From Rhodoplanes azumiensis (GTDB lineage Bacteria > Pseudomonadota > Alphaproteobacteria > Rhizobiales > Xanthobacteraceae), in contig NZ_JBHUIW010000029.1 in the NCBI RefSeq assembly GCF_042682915.1, forward strand, positions 1-64,000: 64,000 bases of DNA, in the 5' to 3' direction. The notes beneath the pieces are model-generated. The model saw only the letters and a program-made list of their open reading frames with translations. It was not told the origin of the DNA and ran no database searches. Each line of letters begins with the position of its first letter. Position 1 is the stretch's first letter. This document shows, piece by piece, positions 8,883 through 18,871 of this stretch. A program made the translations under genes and the position numbers.

Positions 8883-9278
8883 ATGACCACGCTGCCGCAC
8901 AGCTTCAAGCGCATCCGGCTGAACCTCGCCCGCTCGAAGGAGCATCCGCTCGGCTCGGCGCAGCACGGCTACGAGTTCGTCGCGCCGCTCTCGGCCGACG
9001 GCCACATCGACGTCGAGCAGTGGCGCAAGGAGCGCGAGCATTGCCGCGTCCGCCGCTTCTGGGGCGACGAGGAGGAGGTTGGCCGCCTCGTCCACAAGCC
9101 GGGCGGGCCGGAGCACGCCCGCTGGGTGTTCGACTACGACGAGACGGCCGAGGAGGACGACGAGGCCGGCTATCGCTTCGGCGCCCACGCCTTCGTGCCC
9201 GGCGAGTACGTCTCGATCCGCGACGAGGACGGCGACATGCACACCTTCCAGGTCGTCACCGTGGAGCCGGCGACGTAG
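8883..9278 (+). CDS. conserved hypothetical acidic protein
   Basis: This 131-residue soluble protein has no signal peptide. It starts MTTLPHSFKRIRLNLARSKE and carries an acidic middle (YDETAEEDDEAGY), then FVPGEYVSIRDEDGDMHTFQV, which looks like a small beta-barrel. I do not recognise a named domain but believe similar uncharacterised proteins occur in Rhizobiales. It diverges from the APH/P-loop kinase gene. Function unknown. Confidence 0.75.
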   Translation: MTTLPHSFKRIRLNLARSKEHPLGSAQHGYEFVAPLSADGHIDVEQWRKEREHCRVRRFWGDEEEVGRLVHKPGGPEHARWVFDYDETAEEDDEAGYRFGAHAFVPGEYVSIRDEDGDMHTFQVVTVEPAT

Positions 9279-9300
9279 GCGAACGACGCTCAACTCACGC

Positions 9301-9400
9301 CCTCATCCCGACGTGCTCGGGCGAAGCCCGAGCCTCCGAGGATATGGCCCGGGCCGTCGCCCTTCGAGGCCCGGCTCTGCCGGGCATCTCAGGGTGACGG
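9301..9400. repeat. palindromic intergenic repeat
   Basis: Nested inverted repeats (GTGCTCGGGCGAAGCCCGAGC, then AGGCCCGGCTCTGCCGGGC) are bounded by CCTCATCCCG and AGGGTGACGG. This is typical of the bacterial interspersed palindromes seen throughout this window. It lies 3' of the acidic hypothetical gene and could also act as a bidirectional terminator. Confidence 0.6.
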
Positions 9401-9438
9401 AGAGAGTCTGCCGAGCGCCGCACGGTTGCCGAGCCTAG

Positions 9439-9618
9439 TTAAAAGCCTCGGCGCTTCGCTTTTTCTTCAGCGATCAAAGTTGCCGCACAGAGCTCGCCGG
9501 AAATGCCGCTCGCCTTTCCTTCGTCCCACCTTCGACGAAGCAGTCCGATCAGATCAGTGTGCTGATCATCACCAATATTATCCAGCGAACGATCCGGGCC
9601 ACGGTCCTCTTCGGACAT
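9439..9618 (-). CDS. short ParD-like antitoxin fragment or orphan
   Basis: This 59-residue reading frame is preceded by a strong Shine-Dalgarno (GGAGG, 8 nt before the ATG), so it looks like a genuine translated gene. The C-terminal part, LLRRRWDEGKASGISGEL and then EEKAKRRGF, resembles the toxin-binding tail of ParD/RHH antitoxins (L-WDEG-ASG pattern). The N-terminal ribbon-helix-helix DNA-binding segment is missing, and no ParE toxin frame follows. It reads as a decayed or orphan antitoxin left upstream of the conserved hypothetical gene and 3' of priA. The similarity is by eye only. Confidence 0.5.
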   Translation of the reverse strand: MSEEDRGPDRSLDNIGDDQHTDLIGLLRRRWDEGKASGISGELCAATLIAEEKAKRRGF

Positions 9619-9648
9619 TTGTCACGCCTCCTCGCCGACCCTTCGTGC

Positions 9649-11820
9649 TCACAAGAAGCTCGTCGGGTCGATGTCGATCTCGCGCTTGACGTCGCCCGTG
9701 GTCTTGGGGGCGCGGGCGAGCCAGTCGCGCATCCAGCCGGAGAGGTCGAAGGCGCGCGGCGACTTGATCAGCAGGCGGAAGCGGTGGCGGCCGCGCAAGA
9801 GCGACACCGGCGCCTCGGCCGGCCCGAGCACGCGCACCCGCTCGTCGCGCGGCGCGATCGCGGCGAGCTTTCGCGCGTGAGTCTCGACCGCGGCGCGGTC
9901 GGAGCCCGAGACGATCAGGCTGGCGAGCCGGCCGAACGGCGGGTAGTGCAACCGTTCGCGGATGTCGATCTCGCTCGCGTAGAAAGCCTCGCGGTCGCCG
10001 GCGATCAGGGCGCGCATCACCGGATGCTCGGGCTGGTGCGTCTGGATCAGGCCATAGCCCTGGCCTTCCGCGCGCCCGGCGCGCCCGGCCACTTGTGACA
10101 ACAACTGGAAGGTCCGCTCGGCGGCGCGCGGATCGCCGTTGGAAAGACCGAGATCGGCGTCGACGATGCCGACCAGGTTGAGCCGCGGAAAATGGTGCCC
10201 CTTGGCGACCAGCTGGGTGCCGATGATGATGTCGACCCGGCCCTCCTGAATCTCGGTCAGCTCCTCGCGCAGCTTCTCGACGCTGGTGAGCAGATCGCTC
10301 GACATGACGAGCACGCGCGCCTCCGGGAACAGCGTGCCGACCTCCTCCTCCAGGCGTTCCACGCCGGGACCGCAGGCCGCGAAGCTGTCGACGGCGTCGC
10401 AGTTCGGGCAGGCTGGCGGATGCGGCGTGGAGTAGCCGCAGTGGTGGCAGACGAGCTGGCGCTTGAAGCGGTGGTCGACCAGCCAGGCGTCGCATTGCGG
10501 GCAGGCGAAGCGATAGCCGCAGGCGCGGCACAGCGTCAGCGGCGCATAGCCGCGGCGATTGAGGAACAGCAGCGCCTGTTGCTTGCGTGCGATCGCGTCC
10601 TTGACGGCGCCGGCGAGCCGCGGCGCGATCCAGCGGCCGCGCGGCGGCCCTTCACGCGACAGGTCGATCGCCTCGACATGCGGCAACGCCTGGCCGCCGA
10701 AGCGCTGCGGCAGCGGCAGCCGCCGATACCGCCCTTTTCGTGCGTTCACTTCTGTTTCGACGGAAGGAGTGGCGGAGGCCAGCACGATCGGCAGGGCGCC
10801 GATGCGGGCCCGCACCACGGCCATGTCGCGGGCGTGATAACGAACGCCGTCCTCCTGCTTGTAGGCGGGGTCGTGCTCCTCGTCGACGACGATCAGGCCG
10901 AGATCGGCGAACGGCAGGAACAGCGCCGAGCGCGCGCCCGCGACGACCTGCACGTCGCCCTCGGCGACGCCCTGCCAGGTGCGGGCGCGCCGTCGCGGCG
11001 TGATCTCCGAATGCCACTCGGCCGGCCGCACGCCGAAGCGCGCGGAAAAACGGTCGAGCGACTGCGCGGTCAGCGCGATCTCGGGCATCAGGATCAACAC
11101 CTGCCGTCCCTGGCGGATCGTCTCGGCGACGCCCTCGAAATAGACCTCGGTCTTGCCCGAACCGGTGACGCCGTCGAGCAGGAAGGTCGCGAACGCTTTT
11201 GTCCGCACGGCGTCGCGCAGGATCGCGGCGGCGGCCGCCTGCTCGGGCGAGAGGTCGGGCGGCGCGTGGTCGGCGTCCGGCGCGCGGGCGATCGGCTCGG
11301 GCGGCAGCACCACGGTTTCGAGCGTGCCCTCGTCGATCAGGCCGTCGACGACGCCGGGCGATACGCCGGCCTCCTTGGCGGCCTCGCCCTTGGCGCGGAC
11401 GAGCCCGTCGGCGAGCGCACGGAGCACCCGGGCGCGGGCCGTCGTCATGCGCTCCGGCGGCGCGCCGGCGAGCCGCACGCCGAGGCGCTCGCGCTCGGGG
11501 CCGAGCCCGTCGCCCATGCGCAGCGCCATGCGCAGAACCATGCCGCGCGGGGCGAGCGTGTAGTGCGACACCCAATCGACGAGCTTGCGCATGTCGTCGC
11601 GCAACGGCGGGACGCCGAGCCTGTCGGCGATCGCCTTGATGCGGTTGTCGAGCCGGGGGTCGAGCGCCGTGTTGTCGCCCCACACGACGCCCGTGCAGGC
11701 GCGGGTGCCGAGCGGCACCGTGACGATGTCGCCCGGCGCGACCGCATGATCGCCGGCCGCATAGGAGTAGGGCTGGTCGAGCGCGAGCGGCAGCAGCACG
11801 TCGACGATGCGTCGGGCCAT
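9649..11820 (-). CDS. priA: primosomal protein N' (replication restart helicase PriA)
   Basis: This 723-residue superfamily 2 helicase restarts stalled replication forks. Visible features are the N-terminal 3'-DNA-binding region, Walker A GVTGSGKTEVYF near residue 225, the DEEHD box near residue 315, and the zinc region with paired cysteines (CRACGYRFACPQC, CHHCGYSTPHPPACPNC) at about 430-475. Helicase motifs V and VI follow (GTQLVAKGHHFP, QVAGRAGRAEG). The ATG at 11820 (MARRIVDVLLP) matches the family start; upstream in-frame codons run through palindromic repeat DNA. Confidence 0.95.
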   Translation of the reverse strand: MARRIVDVLLPLALDQPYSYAAGDHAVAPGDIVTVPLGTRACTGVVWGDNTALDPRLDNRIKAIADRLGVPPLRDDMRKLVDWVSHYTLAPRGMVLRMALRMGDGLGPERERLGVRLAGAPPERMTTARARVLRALADGLVRAKGEAAKEAGVSPGVVDGLIDEGTLETVVLPPEPIARAPDADHAPPDLSPEQAAAAAILRDAVRTKAFATFLLDGVTGSGKTEVYFEGVAETIRQGRQVLILMPEIALTAQSLDRFSARFGVRPAEWHSEITPRRRARTWQGVAEGDVQVVAGARSALFLPFADLGLIVVDEEHDPAYKQEDGVRYHARDMAVVRARIGALPIVLASATPSVETEVNARKGRYRRLPLPQRFGGQALPHVEAIDLSREGPPRGRWIAPRLAGAVKDAIARKQQALLFLNRRGYAPLTLCRACGYRFACPQCDAWLVDHRFKRQLVCHHCGYSTPHPPACPNCDAVDSFAACGPGVERLEEEVGTLFPEARVLVMSSDLLTSVEKLREELTEIQEGRVDIIIGTQLVAKGHHFPRLNLVGIVDADLGLSNGDPRAAERTFQLLSQVAGRAGRAEGQGYGLIQTHQPEHPVMRALIAGDREAFYASEIDIRERLHYPPFGRLASLIVSGSDRAAVETHARKLAAIAPRDERVRVLGPAEAPVSLLRGRHRFRLLIKSPRAFDLSGWMRDWLARAPKTTGDVKREIDIDPTSFL

Positions 11821-11900
11821 GAGCGCCAATGTCCCGCCAGTTAACGACCAGTGAACGATCCCGCTCGATGATGGAGTCGGCGGTCGCTCTCGGCTTCGGT

Positions 11901-12060
11901 TCACCTCCCCCTGGGCATCGCGGCGAAGCCGCGACCGGGAGGTCGACCGGCCGCAGGCCGGTCGGGAGGGGGTGAGCGGCGAAGCCGTGCTTTGTGGCTT
12001 CACCCCACCCCGGTGCGCGCGTTGCGCGCCCCGACCCTCCCCCTCCAGGGGAGGGTGAAG
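11901..12060. repeat. palindromic repeat cluster between priA and xerC
   Basis: Several inverted repeats are packed into about 160 bp: ATCGCGGCGAAGCCGCGA, CGACCGGCCGCAGGCCGGTCG, GGTGCGCGCGTTGCGCGCC and CCCTCCCCCTCCAGGGGAGGG. They fill most of the divergent priA-xerC spacer. The C-rich CTCCCC/GGGGAG arms recur at many other spacers in this window. Confidence 0.6.
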
Positions 12061-12109
12061 ATCAGACGCGACTCGGCGATTATTAGCATAGGCATTCCGG
12101 AGCAGGCGG

Positions 12110-13081
12110 ATGCGATCGACCCCGGCGGTGGCCCCTCAGATCGACCTGCCCTTCGCGGGGCCGGACGTGTCGGCCGCGATGGCGCGCTGGCTCGTCCATG
12201 TCGGGGCCGAGCGGCGCATGTCCGCCAAGACGGTCGAAGCCTATGCGCGCGACGTGCGCCAGGTGCTTGGCTTCCTGTGCGAGCATCTGGGCGCCCGGGT
12301 GACCCTGAAGGCGCTCGGCTCCCTCACCACGGCGGACCTGCGGGCCTTCATGGCGGCGCGGCGCGGCGACGGCATCTCCGGCCGCTCGCTGATGCGGACG
12401 CTCGCCGGCATGCGCTCCTTCGCCCGGTATCTCGCCCGCGAGGGACTTTGCGAGATCGGCGCTCTCTCCGCGGTGCGCGCGCCAAAAGTGCCGAAGACAC
12501 TCCCGAAACCGTTGCCGGTCGGCTCGGCGAAGCGAATCGCCGACGTCGATCTGCGGGCCGGCGAGGAGCGCGAGCCGTGGGTGCTGGCGCGCGACGCCGC
12601 CGTGCTGGCGCTGCTCTACGGCTCGGGGCTGCGCATCTCCGAGGCGCTCGGCCTGACGCGGCGCGACGTGCCGGCGCCGGGGGCCGGCGACGTCATCGTC
12701 GTCACCGGCAAGGGCAACAAGCGCCGCATGGTGCCGGTGCTGCGCAACGTCCTGCAGGCGATCGCCGACTATGTCGCGCTGTGCCCCTATGCGCTTCCCG
12801 ACACCGGGCCGTTGTTCGTCGGGGCGAAGGGCGGGCCGCTGTCGCCGCGCATCATCCAATTGACCATGGAGCGGCTGCGTGGCGCGCTCGGCCTGCCCGA
12901 CAGCGCCACGCCGCACGCGCTGCGGCACTCCTTCGCGACGCATCTGCTGATGCGGGGCGGGGATCTCCGCGCCATCCAGGAGCTTCTAGGCCACGCCTCG
13001 CTGTCGACCACCCAGATCTACACCGGCATCGACAGCGAGCGGCTGATGGAGGTCTACCGCGCCGCCCATCCGCGCGGGTAG
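12110..13081 (+). CDS. xerC: tyrosine recombinase XerC
   Basis: This 323-residue tyrosine recombinase resolves chromosome dimers at dif with XerD. The N-terminal SAM-like DNA-binding domain spans about residues 20-115. The catalytic domain has R175 (GSGLRISEAL), K201 (TGKGNKRR), H269 and R272 (HALRHSFATH), H295 (LGHASLS) and the nucleophile Y304 (TTQIYTG). All catalytic residues are intact. A GGAG sequence lies before the ATG. It diverges from priA, and no mobile-element context is seen, so this is the housekeeping enzyme and not an integrase. Confidence 0.93.
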   Translation: MRSTPAVAPQIDLPFAGPDVSAAMARWLVHVGAERRMSAKTVEAYARDVRQVLGFLCEHLGARVTLKALGSLTTADLRAFMAARRGDGISGRSLMRTLAGMRSFARYLAREGLCEIGALSAVRAPKVPKTLPKPLPVGSAKRIADVDLRAGEEREPWVLARDAAVLALLYGSGLRISEALGLTRRDVPAPGAGDVIVVTGKGNKRRMVPVLRNVLQAIADYVALCPYALPDTGPLFVGAKGGPLSPRIIQLTMERLRGALGLPDSATPHALRHSFATHLLMRGGDLRAIQELLGHASLSTTQIYTGIDSERLMEVYRAAHPRG

Positions 13082-13113
13082 AGCGAGCATCGGCCGGCGA
13101 GCGCCGCCGGGTC

Positions 13114-13416
13114 TCACGGCTGTGGGCCGTCGTAGCCCTCGACGATGACGAGATCGCCGTTCGAGGCAGCGTCGCGCAGCGCCTTGGCGGCCTGGTACTC
13201 GGGCGAGCGATAGCAGGCGAGCGCCGTCTCGTAGTCGGGAAACTCGATCACCACCTGGCGGCTGCGCGCCGTGCCCTCCGGCGCCTCGAAGCGGCCGGCC
13301 CGCACCAGAAAGCGCGCGCCGAATTTCGAGAAGGCGGCGGCATTGGCCGCCACATAGGCCTTGTAGGCCTCGGCGTCGGTCACGTCGACGCGGCCGATCC
13401 AATACGCCTTGGGCAT
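13114..13416 (-). CDS. DUF1330 domain-containing protein
   Basis: This 100-residue dimeric alpha-beta-barrel (DUF1330) protein starts MPKAYWIGRVDVTD and contains the family's FPDYETALACYRSPEYQAAK stretch. The function of the family is not established. It lies 17 bp downstream of pyrF on the same strand, so the two are probably cotranscribed. The ATG at 13416 fits the family better than an upstream ATG at 13437 inside the spacer. Confidence 0.85.
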   Translation of the reverse strand: MPKAYWIGRVDVTDAEAYKAYVAANAAAFSKFGARFLVRAGRFEAPEGTARSRQVVIEFPDYETALACYRSPEYQAAKALRDAASNGDLVIVEGYDGPQP

Positions 13417-13433
13417 CCTTGCACCTGTCCGGC

Positions 13434-14141
13434 TCACACCTGCTCGTTCACGGCGGCCTCGATCTCGGCCACGATGGCGTCGGCGCTCGCGCGCGGATTC
13501 GGCGCCGCCACGATCGGCCGGCCGACGACGAGATAGTCGGCGCCGGCCAGGATCGCGTCGCGCGGCGTCTTCACCCGTTTCTGGTCGCCGACCTCGGCGC
13601 CGCTCGGGCGGATGCCGGGCGTCACCAGGGCCATGCCGTGGCCGATCTTGGGGCGCAGCATCGCGGCCTCCTCGGCCGAGCAGACGAGCCCGTCGATGCC
13701 GATGTCGTGCGCCTGCGCGGCCCGCTCGGCGACCAGCTCCGGCACCGTGAAATCGTACCCGGCGGCGGCCAGATCGGCGTCGTCGTAGGAGGTCAGCACC
13801 GTCACGGCGAGGATGCGCAGGTTACTGTCGCCGCGCCCTTGCACGGCGGCCTTCATGGTCTGCGGATAGGCGTGCACGGTGAGGAAGGTCGCGCCCATGC
13901 GGGCGATGCTCTCGACCCCCTTCTCGACCGTGTTGCCGATGTCGTGCAGCTTGAGGTCGACGAAGACGCGTCGCCCCGAGAAGATCAGCTTCTGGGCGAG
14001 CGCGAGCCCGCCCGCGAAGGCGAGCTGGTAGCCGATCTTGTAGAACGTGACGCCCTCGCCGAGCCGGTCGATCACGGCCTCGGCGGCATCGACGCTCGGC
14101 AGGTCGAGGGCGACGATCAGTCGATCGCGCGGATGTTCCAC
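13434..14141 (-). CDS. pyrF: orotidine-5'-phosphate decarboxylase
   Basis: This 235-residue enzyme catalyses the last step of UMP synthesis. The catalytic K-D-K-D array is visible in VFVDLKLHDIGNTV. The phosphate-binding end is seen in VTPGIRPSGAE and GADYLVVGRPI. The start is a GTG at 14141 (VEHPRDRLIVALD) behind an AGGGGAA Shine-Dalgarno; a longer upstream reading frame has no family similarity. It is probably transcribed with the DUF1330 gene. Confidence 0.93.
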   Translation of the reverse strand: MEHPRDRLIVALDLPSVDAAEAVIDRLGEGVTFYKIGYQLAFAGGLALAQKLIFSGRRVFVDLKLHDIGNTVEKGVESIARMGATFLTVHAYPQTMKAAVQGRGDSNLRILAVTVLTSYDDADLAAAGYDFTVPELVAERAAQAHDIGIDGLVCSAEEAAMLRPKIGHGMALVTPGIRPSGAEVGDQKRVKTPRDAILAGADYLVVGRPIVAAPNPRASADAIVAEIEAAVNEQV

Positions 14142-14251
14142 GGCAGTTCCCCTTCTCGGCCGGTCGTCTAGACTCACCCGGCTCGGCGGCGCCATTTTGG
14201 TCAACGGACGCCGAGACGGAAGCGAATTTTTCGGGAGCGCGAGTTGGCGAG

Positions 14252-14587
14252 ATGACGGCCCTGCCGAATGGCGACAAGGCGGTTCTCGATATCCGAAAAC
14301 TCGAGGACTACTGCCTCGATCCGACACATCCGCGGGGCCGGCACAAGGCACGAGTGTTCCAGCATGCGCTCGGGCTACAGCGTTCCGATTCGGTTTGGCT
14401 CCGCAGCCTGCTCCTCAAAGCAGCCCGCGCCGATCTTGCGAATTACCTTTCGACGGACTCATGGGGCAGCCGGTGGCAGCTCGACGTCGATCTCTCGATC
14501 GGCGCATGACGTGCTAAAATTAGAACCGTATGGATCATAAGAACCGGGGAGGATATCCCACGGTTTGTCACCTGCTGGGTGCCATGA
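14252..14587 (+). pseudogene. DUF6883 protein gene interrupted by an in-frame TGA
   Basis: The frame opens with an intact 85-codon segment (DIRKLEDYCLDPTHPRG and HKARVFQHALGL are DUF6883 hallmarks) and meets TGA at 14507-14509. The same frame continues directly afterwards with KIRTVWIIRTGEDIPRF and VTCWVP, which is the expected DUF6883 C-terminus, to a TGA at 14585-14587. The full length would be about 111 residues, as in the family. A single CGA-to-TGA transition would explain it. The ancestral stop overlaps the ATG of the DUF4926 gene (ATGA, 14584-14587). It is either a recent pseudogene, a readthrough gene or a sequencing error. The family assignment is from memory. Confidence 0.72.
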
Positions 14588-14823
14588 TGACCCTCGACGC
14601 CGCGAACGACCCGAAAACCTCACAGCTCCTCGACGTGGTCGCCCTCCTGACCGATCGGCCGGACCTGCGGCTCGCGCGTGGGCAGGTCGGCACGATCGTC
14701 GAGGAACTCGACGTGGACACCGCGCTGGTGGAGTTCAGCGACGATCAGGGGCGCGCCTACGCCGTGGAACCCTGCGCCAAGGCCGAGCTTCTCGTCCTGC
14801 ATTACGTCCCGGAGCAGGCCTGA
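14584..14823 (+). CDS. DUF4926 domain-containing protein
   Basis: This protein of about 79 residues is a small all-beta domain of the DUF4926 type: LLDVVALLTDRPDLRLARGQ, then VGTIVEELDVDTALVEF, ending AELLVLHYVPEQA. Proteins of this family often sit directly after a DUF6883 gene, as here, and the two are thought of as a possible toxin-antitoxin-like or immunity-type pair; this is unproven. The ATG at 14584 is preferred over 14530 because it forms an ATGA overlap with the ancestral end of the DUF6883 frame and gives the family length. Its translation may have depended on coupling to the now interrupted upstream gene. Confidence 0.75.
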   Translation: MMTLDAANDPKTSQLLDVVALLTDRPDLRLARGQVGTIVEELDVDTALVEFSDDQGRAYAVEPCAKAELLVLHYVPEQA

Positions 14824-14836
14824 GGGGCTTTCCCGC

Positions 14837-15442
14837 TCATCCCCGGCGGTAGACGAACACGCGGGCGGGGGGCAGGTTGAGCCAGATGCGCTCGGACGCC
14901 TCGGTGCGCACGCGGGCGAGCGAGCGCGGGATCGGCGACACCACCGAATAGGTGAACTGGATGAAGGGGCCGCCGGGCTGCAGGAGCCCGAACGCCTCGT
15001 TGAGCAGGCGCAGCCGCGCGCGCAGCGGCTTGGTCATCAGCGGCAGGCCGGAGACCACCGCGGAGACTTCGCCGCGCAAAAAATCGCCGAACAGGCCACG
15101 CAGCCGATAGGCGTCGCCTTGGATGACGGTCGCGGCCGGGTAGCGGGCGCGCAGGAGGCGGCAGAAGTTGGAGTTGAACTCGACCAGCACGAGGCGGGAT
15201 TCGTCGACCCCGTGCTCGACCAGCGCCTCGGTGATGGCGCCGGTGCCGGGACCGAGCTCGATCACCTTGCCGGTCCCGTGCGGGTCGACATAGCTCGCCA
15301 TGGCGCGCGCCAGCGGCTTGCTCGACGGCATCACGGCGCCGATCGCCAGCGGCTTCTCGATCCACGACCGGAGAAACCTCACATCGTCGTCGATGCGGAG
15401 GCCCTTCCTGGCAGTGCCCACAGCAGTCTGAAGCGGCGGCAT
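14837..15442 (-). CDS. pmtA: class I SAM-dependent methyltransferase, PmtA-like phospholipid N-methyltransferase
   Basis: This protein of about 201 residues has SAM motif I VIELGPGTGAITEAL at about residues 55-70, a conserved DVRFLRSWIEKPLAIGAV N-terminus and a C-terminal FTYSVVSPIP segment. This pattern matches the PmtA group, which methylates phosphatidylethanolamine toward phosphatidylcholine in alphaproteobacteria. No signal peptide is present, as expected for a membrane-surface enzyme. I start it at the ATG of MPPLQTAVG; a TTG three codons upstream is an alternative. A position beside dnaJ and pyrF is common in Rhizobiales. Confidence 0.8.
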   Translation of the reverse strand: MPPLQTAVGTARKGLRIDDDVRFLRSWIEKPLAIGAVMPSSKPLARAMASYVDPHGTGKVIELGPGTGAITEALVEHGVDESRLVLVEFNSNFCRLLRARYPAATVIQGDAYRLRGLFGDFLRGEVSAVVSGLPLMTKPLRARLRLLNEAFGLLQPGGPFIQFTYSVVSPIPRSLARVRTEASERIWLNLPPARVFVYRRG

Positions 15443-15585
15443 CTCGTACAACGTGGCTGCGACGCGGCAAATGCACCGTCACGGAATTGTCACGGGTAAC
15501 GGCCCAGCGCCTCCGGGTCAACCCTGTTCGCGCGCCGCGGTCCCATAAAGGCGCGGCCCGCGGGCGGCGGCGGGACGCCGCGGCG

Positions 15586-16704
15586 TCACGCCTTGTTGCC
15601 GAAGAACTCCTTGACCTTGCCGAAGAAGCCCGAGGATTCCGGGTGCGTCGCCGTGGACGACAGCTTCTCGAACTCGGCGAGCAGCTCGCGCTGGCGCTTG
15701 GTGAGGTTCTGCGGCGTCTCGACCACGACCTGGACGTACATGTCGCCCATCTGCTTCGAGCGCAGCACCGGCATCCCCTTGCTGGACAGGCGGAACCGTC
15801 GTCCCGACTGGGTGCCGTCCGGAACCTTCACCCGGGTCTTGCCGCCGTCGATCGTCGGCACCTCGAACTCGCCACCGAGCGCCGCCGTCACCATCGAGAT
15901 CGGCACCCGGCAGTGCAGGTCGGCGCCGTCGCGCTGGAAGAAGGCGTGCGGCGTGATCGACAGGAAGATGTAGAGGTCGCCGGCCGGCCCGCCGCGCACG
16001 CCCGCCTCGCCCTCGCCGGCGAGGCGGATGCGGGTGCCGTCCTCGACGCCGGGCGGGATGTTGACCGACAGGGTCCGCTCGCGGGTCACGCGGCCGGCAC
16101 CGGCGCAGGCCGGGCACGGGTCGTCGATCACCTGGCCGCGGCCGTGGCAGGCCGGGCAGGTGCGCTCGAGGGTGAAGAAGCCCTGGGCGTGGCGAATCTT
16201 TCCGTGGCCGCCGCAGGTGGCGCAGGCCTTCGGCTTGGTGCCGGCCTTGGCGCCGGTGCCCGAGCAGACCTCGCAGGTCACCGAGGTCGGGATGCGGACC
16301 GGCGCGACCTTGCCGTGGAAGCTCTCCTCGAGCGTGATCTCCATGTTGTAGCGGAGATCGGCGCCGCGCTCGCGGCCGGAGCCGCGGGCGCGCCCGCGCA
16401 TGCCGAAGAAGTCGTCGAAGATGTCGGCGAAGGTCGAGGCGAAGTCGGCGCCGAAGCCGGGGCCGCCGCCGGCGCCCTGCTCGAAGGCGGCGTGGCCGAA
16501 GCGGTCATAGGCCGCCCGCTTGTCGGCGTCCTTGAGAACCTCGTAGGCCTCGTTGACCTCCTTGAACTTCATCTCGCATTCGGAGTCCCCCGGATTGCGG
16601 TCCGGGTGGTACTTCATGGCGAGCTTGCGATAGGCGGTCTTGAGCTCGACCTCGGTGACGGTGCGCTGGACGCCGAGCACCTCGTAATAGTCGCGCTTGG
16701 ACAT
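15586..16704 (-). CDS. dnaJ: molecular chaperone DnaJ
   Basis: This 372-residue Hsp40 stimulates DnaK ATPase activity. It has an N-terminal J domain with the HPD motif (KYHPDRNPGD), a Gly/Phe-rich linker (GAGGGPGFGADF) and four CxxCxGxG zinc repeats (CEVCSGTG, CATCGGHG, CPACHGRG, CPACAGAG), followed by the C-terminal substrate-binding domains. It lies 77 bp downstream of dnaK on the same strand, separated by a GC-rich hairpin. Confidence 0.97.
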   Translation of the reverse strand: MSKRDYYEVLGVQRTVTEVELKTAYRKLAMKYHPDRNPGDSECEMKFKEVNEAYEVLKDADKRAAYDRFGHAAFEQGAGGGPGFGADFASTFADIFDDFFGMRGRARGSGRERGADLRYNMEITLEESFHGKVAPVRIPTSVTCEVCSGTGAKAGTKPKACATCGGHGKIRHAQGFFTLERTCPACHGRGQVIDDPCPACAGAGRVTRERTLSVNIPPGVEDGTRIRLAGEGEAGVRGGPAGDLYIFLSITPHAFFQRDGADLHCRVPISMVTAALGGEFEVPTIDGGKTRVKVPDGTQSGRRFRLSSKGMPVLRSKQMGDMYVQVVVETPQNLTKRQRELLAEFEKLSSTATHPESSGFFGKVKEFFGNKA

Positions 16705-16732
16705 TCAGCCGGTCCCCCACGCAAAAACCCTC

Positions 16733-16765
16733 CGCCCCCGGGCCGGGCGAGCCGGTCCGGGGGCG
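16733..16765 (-). terminator. hairpin between dnaK and dnaJ
   Basis: The arms CGCCCCCGGgCCGG and CCGGtCCGGGGGCG form a long GC stem with a short loop. On the transcribed (minus) strand it is followed within a few bases by GGTTTTTGCG. A partial terminator or RNA-processing element that lowers dnaJ expression relative to dnaK is plausible. The structure is seen; the role is inferred. Confidence 0.55.
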
Positions 16766-16781
16766 AGAGGGGCAAACACCG

Positions 16782-18698
<1,917 letters not shown>

Positions 18699-18843
18699 TG
18701 ACTCTGTCCTTTCTTCTCAGCAGGCCGGCCGAGCCTGAACAGCACCCGGAAGCGTCCGCAGGCCTCGTGCCTGCACTGATGCCTTGGGTCCGGCCCCTCT
18801 TGGAACGAAGTGGGAACCGCTCGCGAGCGGGTTTCAGACGGTC

Positions 18844-18871
18844 ATATAGGAGGGCGCCGATAAGCCGCAAG
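18844..18871 (-). promoter_or_regulatory. RpoH (sigma-32) heat-shock promoter of dnaK
   Basis: On the minus strand a -35 element CTTG (18871-18868) is separated by 17 nt from a -10 element CCTATAT (18850-18844). This fits the alphaproteobacterial RpoH consensus CTTG-N17/18-CYTATMT. The predicted 5' UTR of dnaK is about 140 nt. I see no CIRCE inverted repeat, so sigma-32 control is the likely mode. Confidence 0.8.

Noticed and set aside
9426..9689. 87-codon plus-strand frame opposite the ParD-like fragment
   Set aside because: No ribosome-binding site and no family resemblance, while the opposite strand has a strong Shine-Dalgarno and antitoxin-like sequence.
10192..11844. Long plus-strand frame opposite priA
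   Set aside because: Low-complexity composition mirrors the helicase codons on the other strand; no ribosome-binding site or recognisable domain.
14507..14509. TGA as a selenocysteine or tryptophan codon in the DUF6883 gene
   Set aside because: Other genes here use TGA as a normal stop very often, no SECIS-like hairpin is evident just downstream, and the family position is not a Cys/Sec site as far as I know. Simple mutation is more likely, though readthrough is not excluded.
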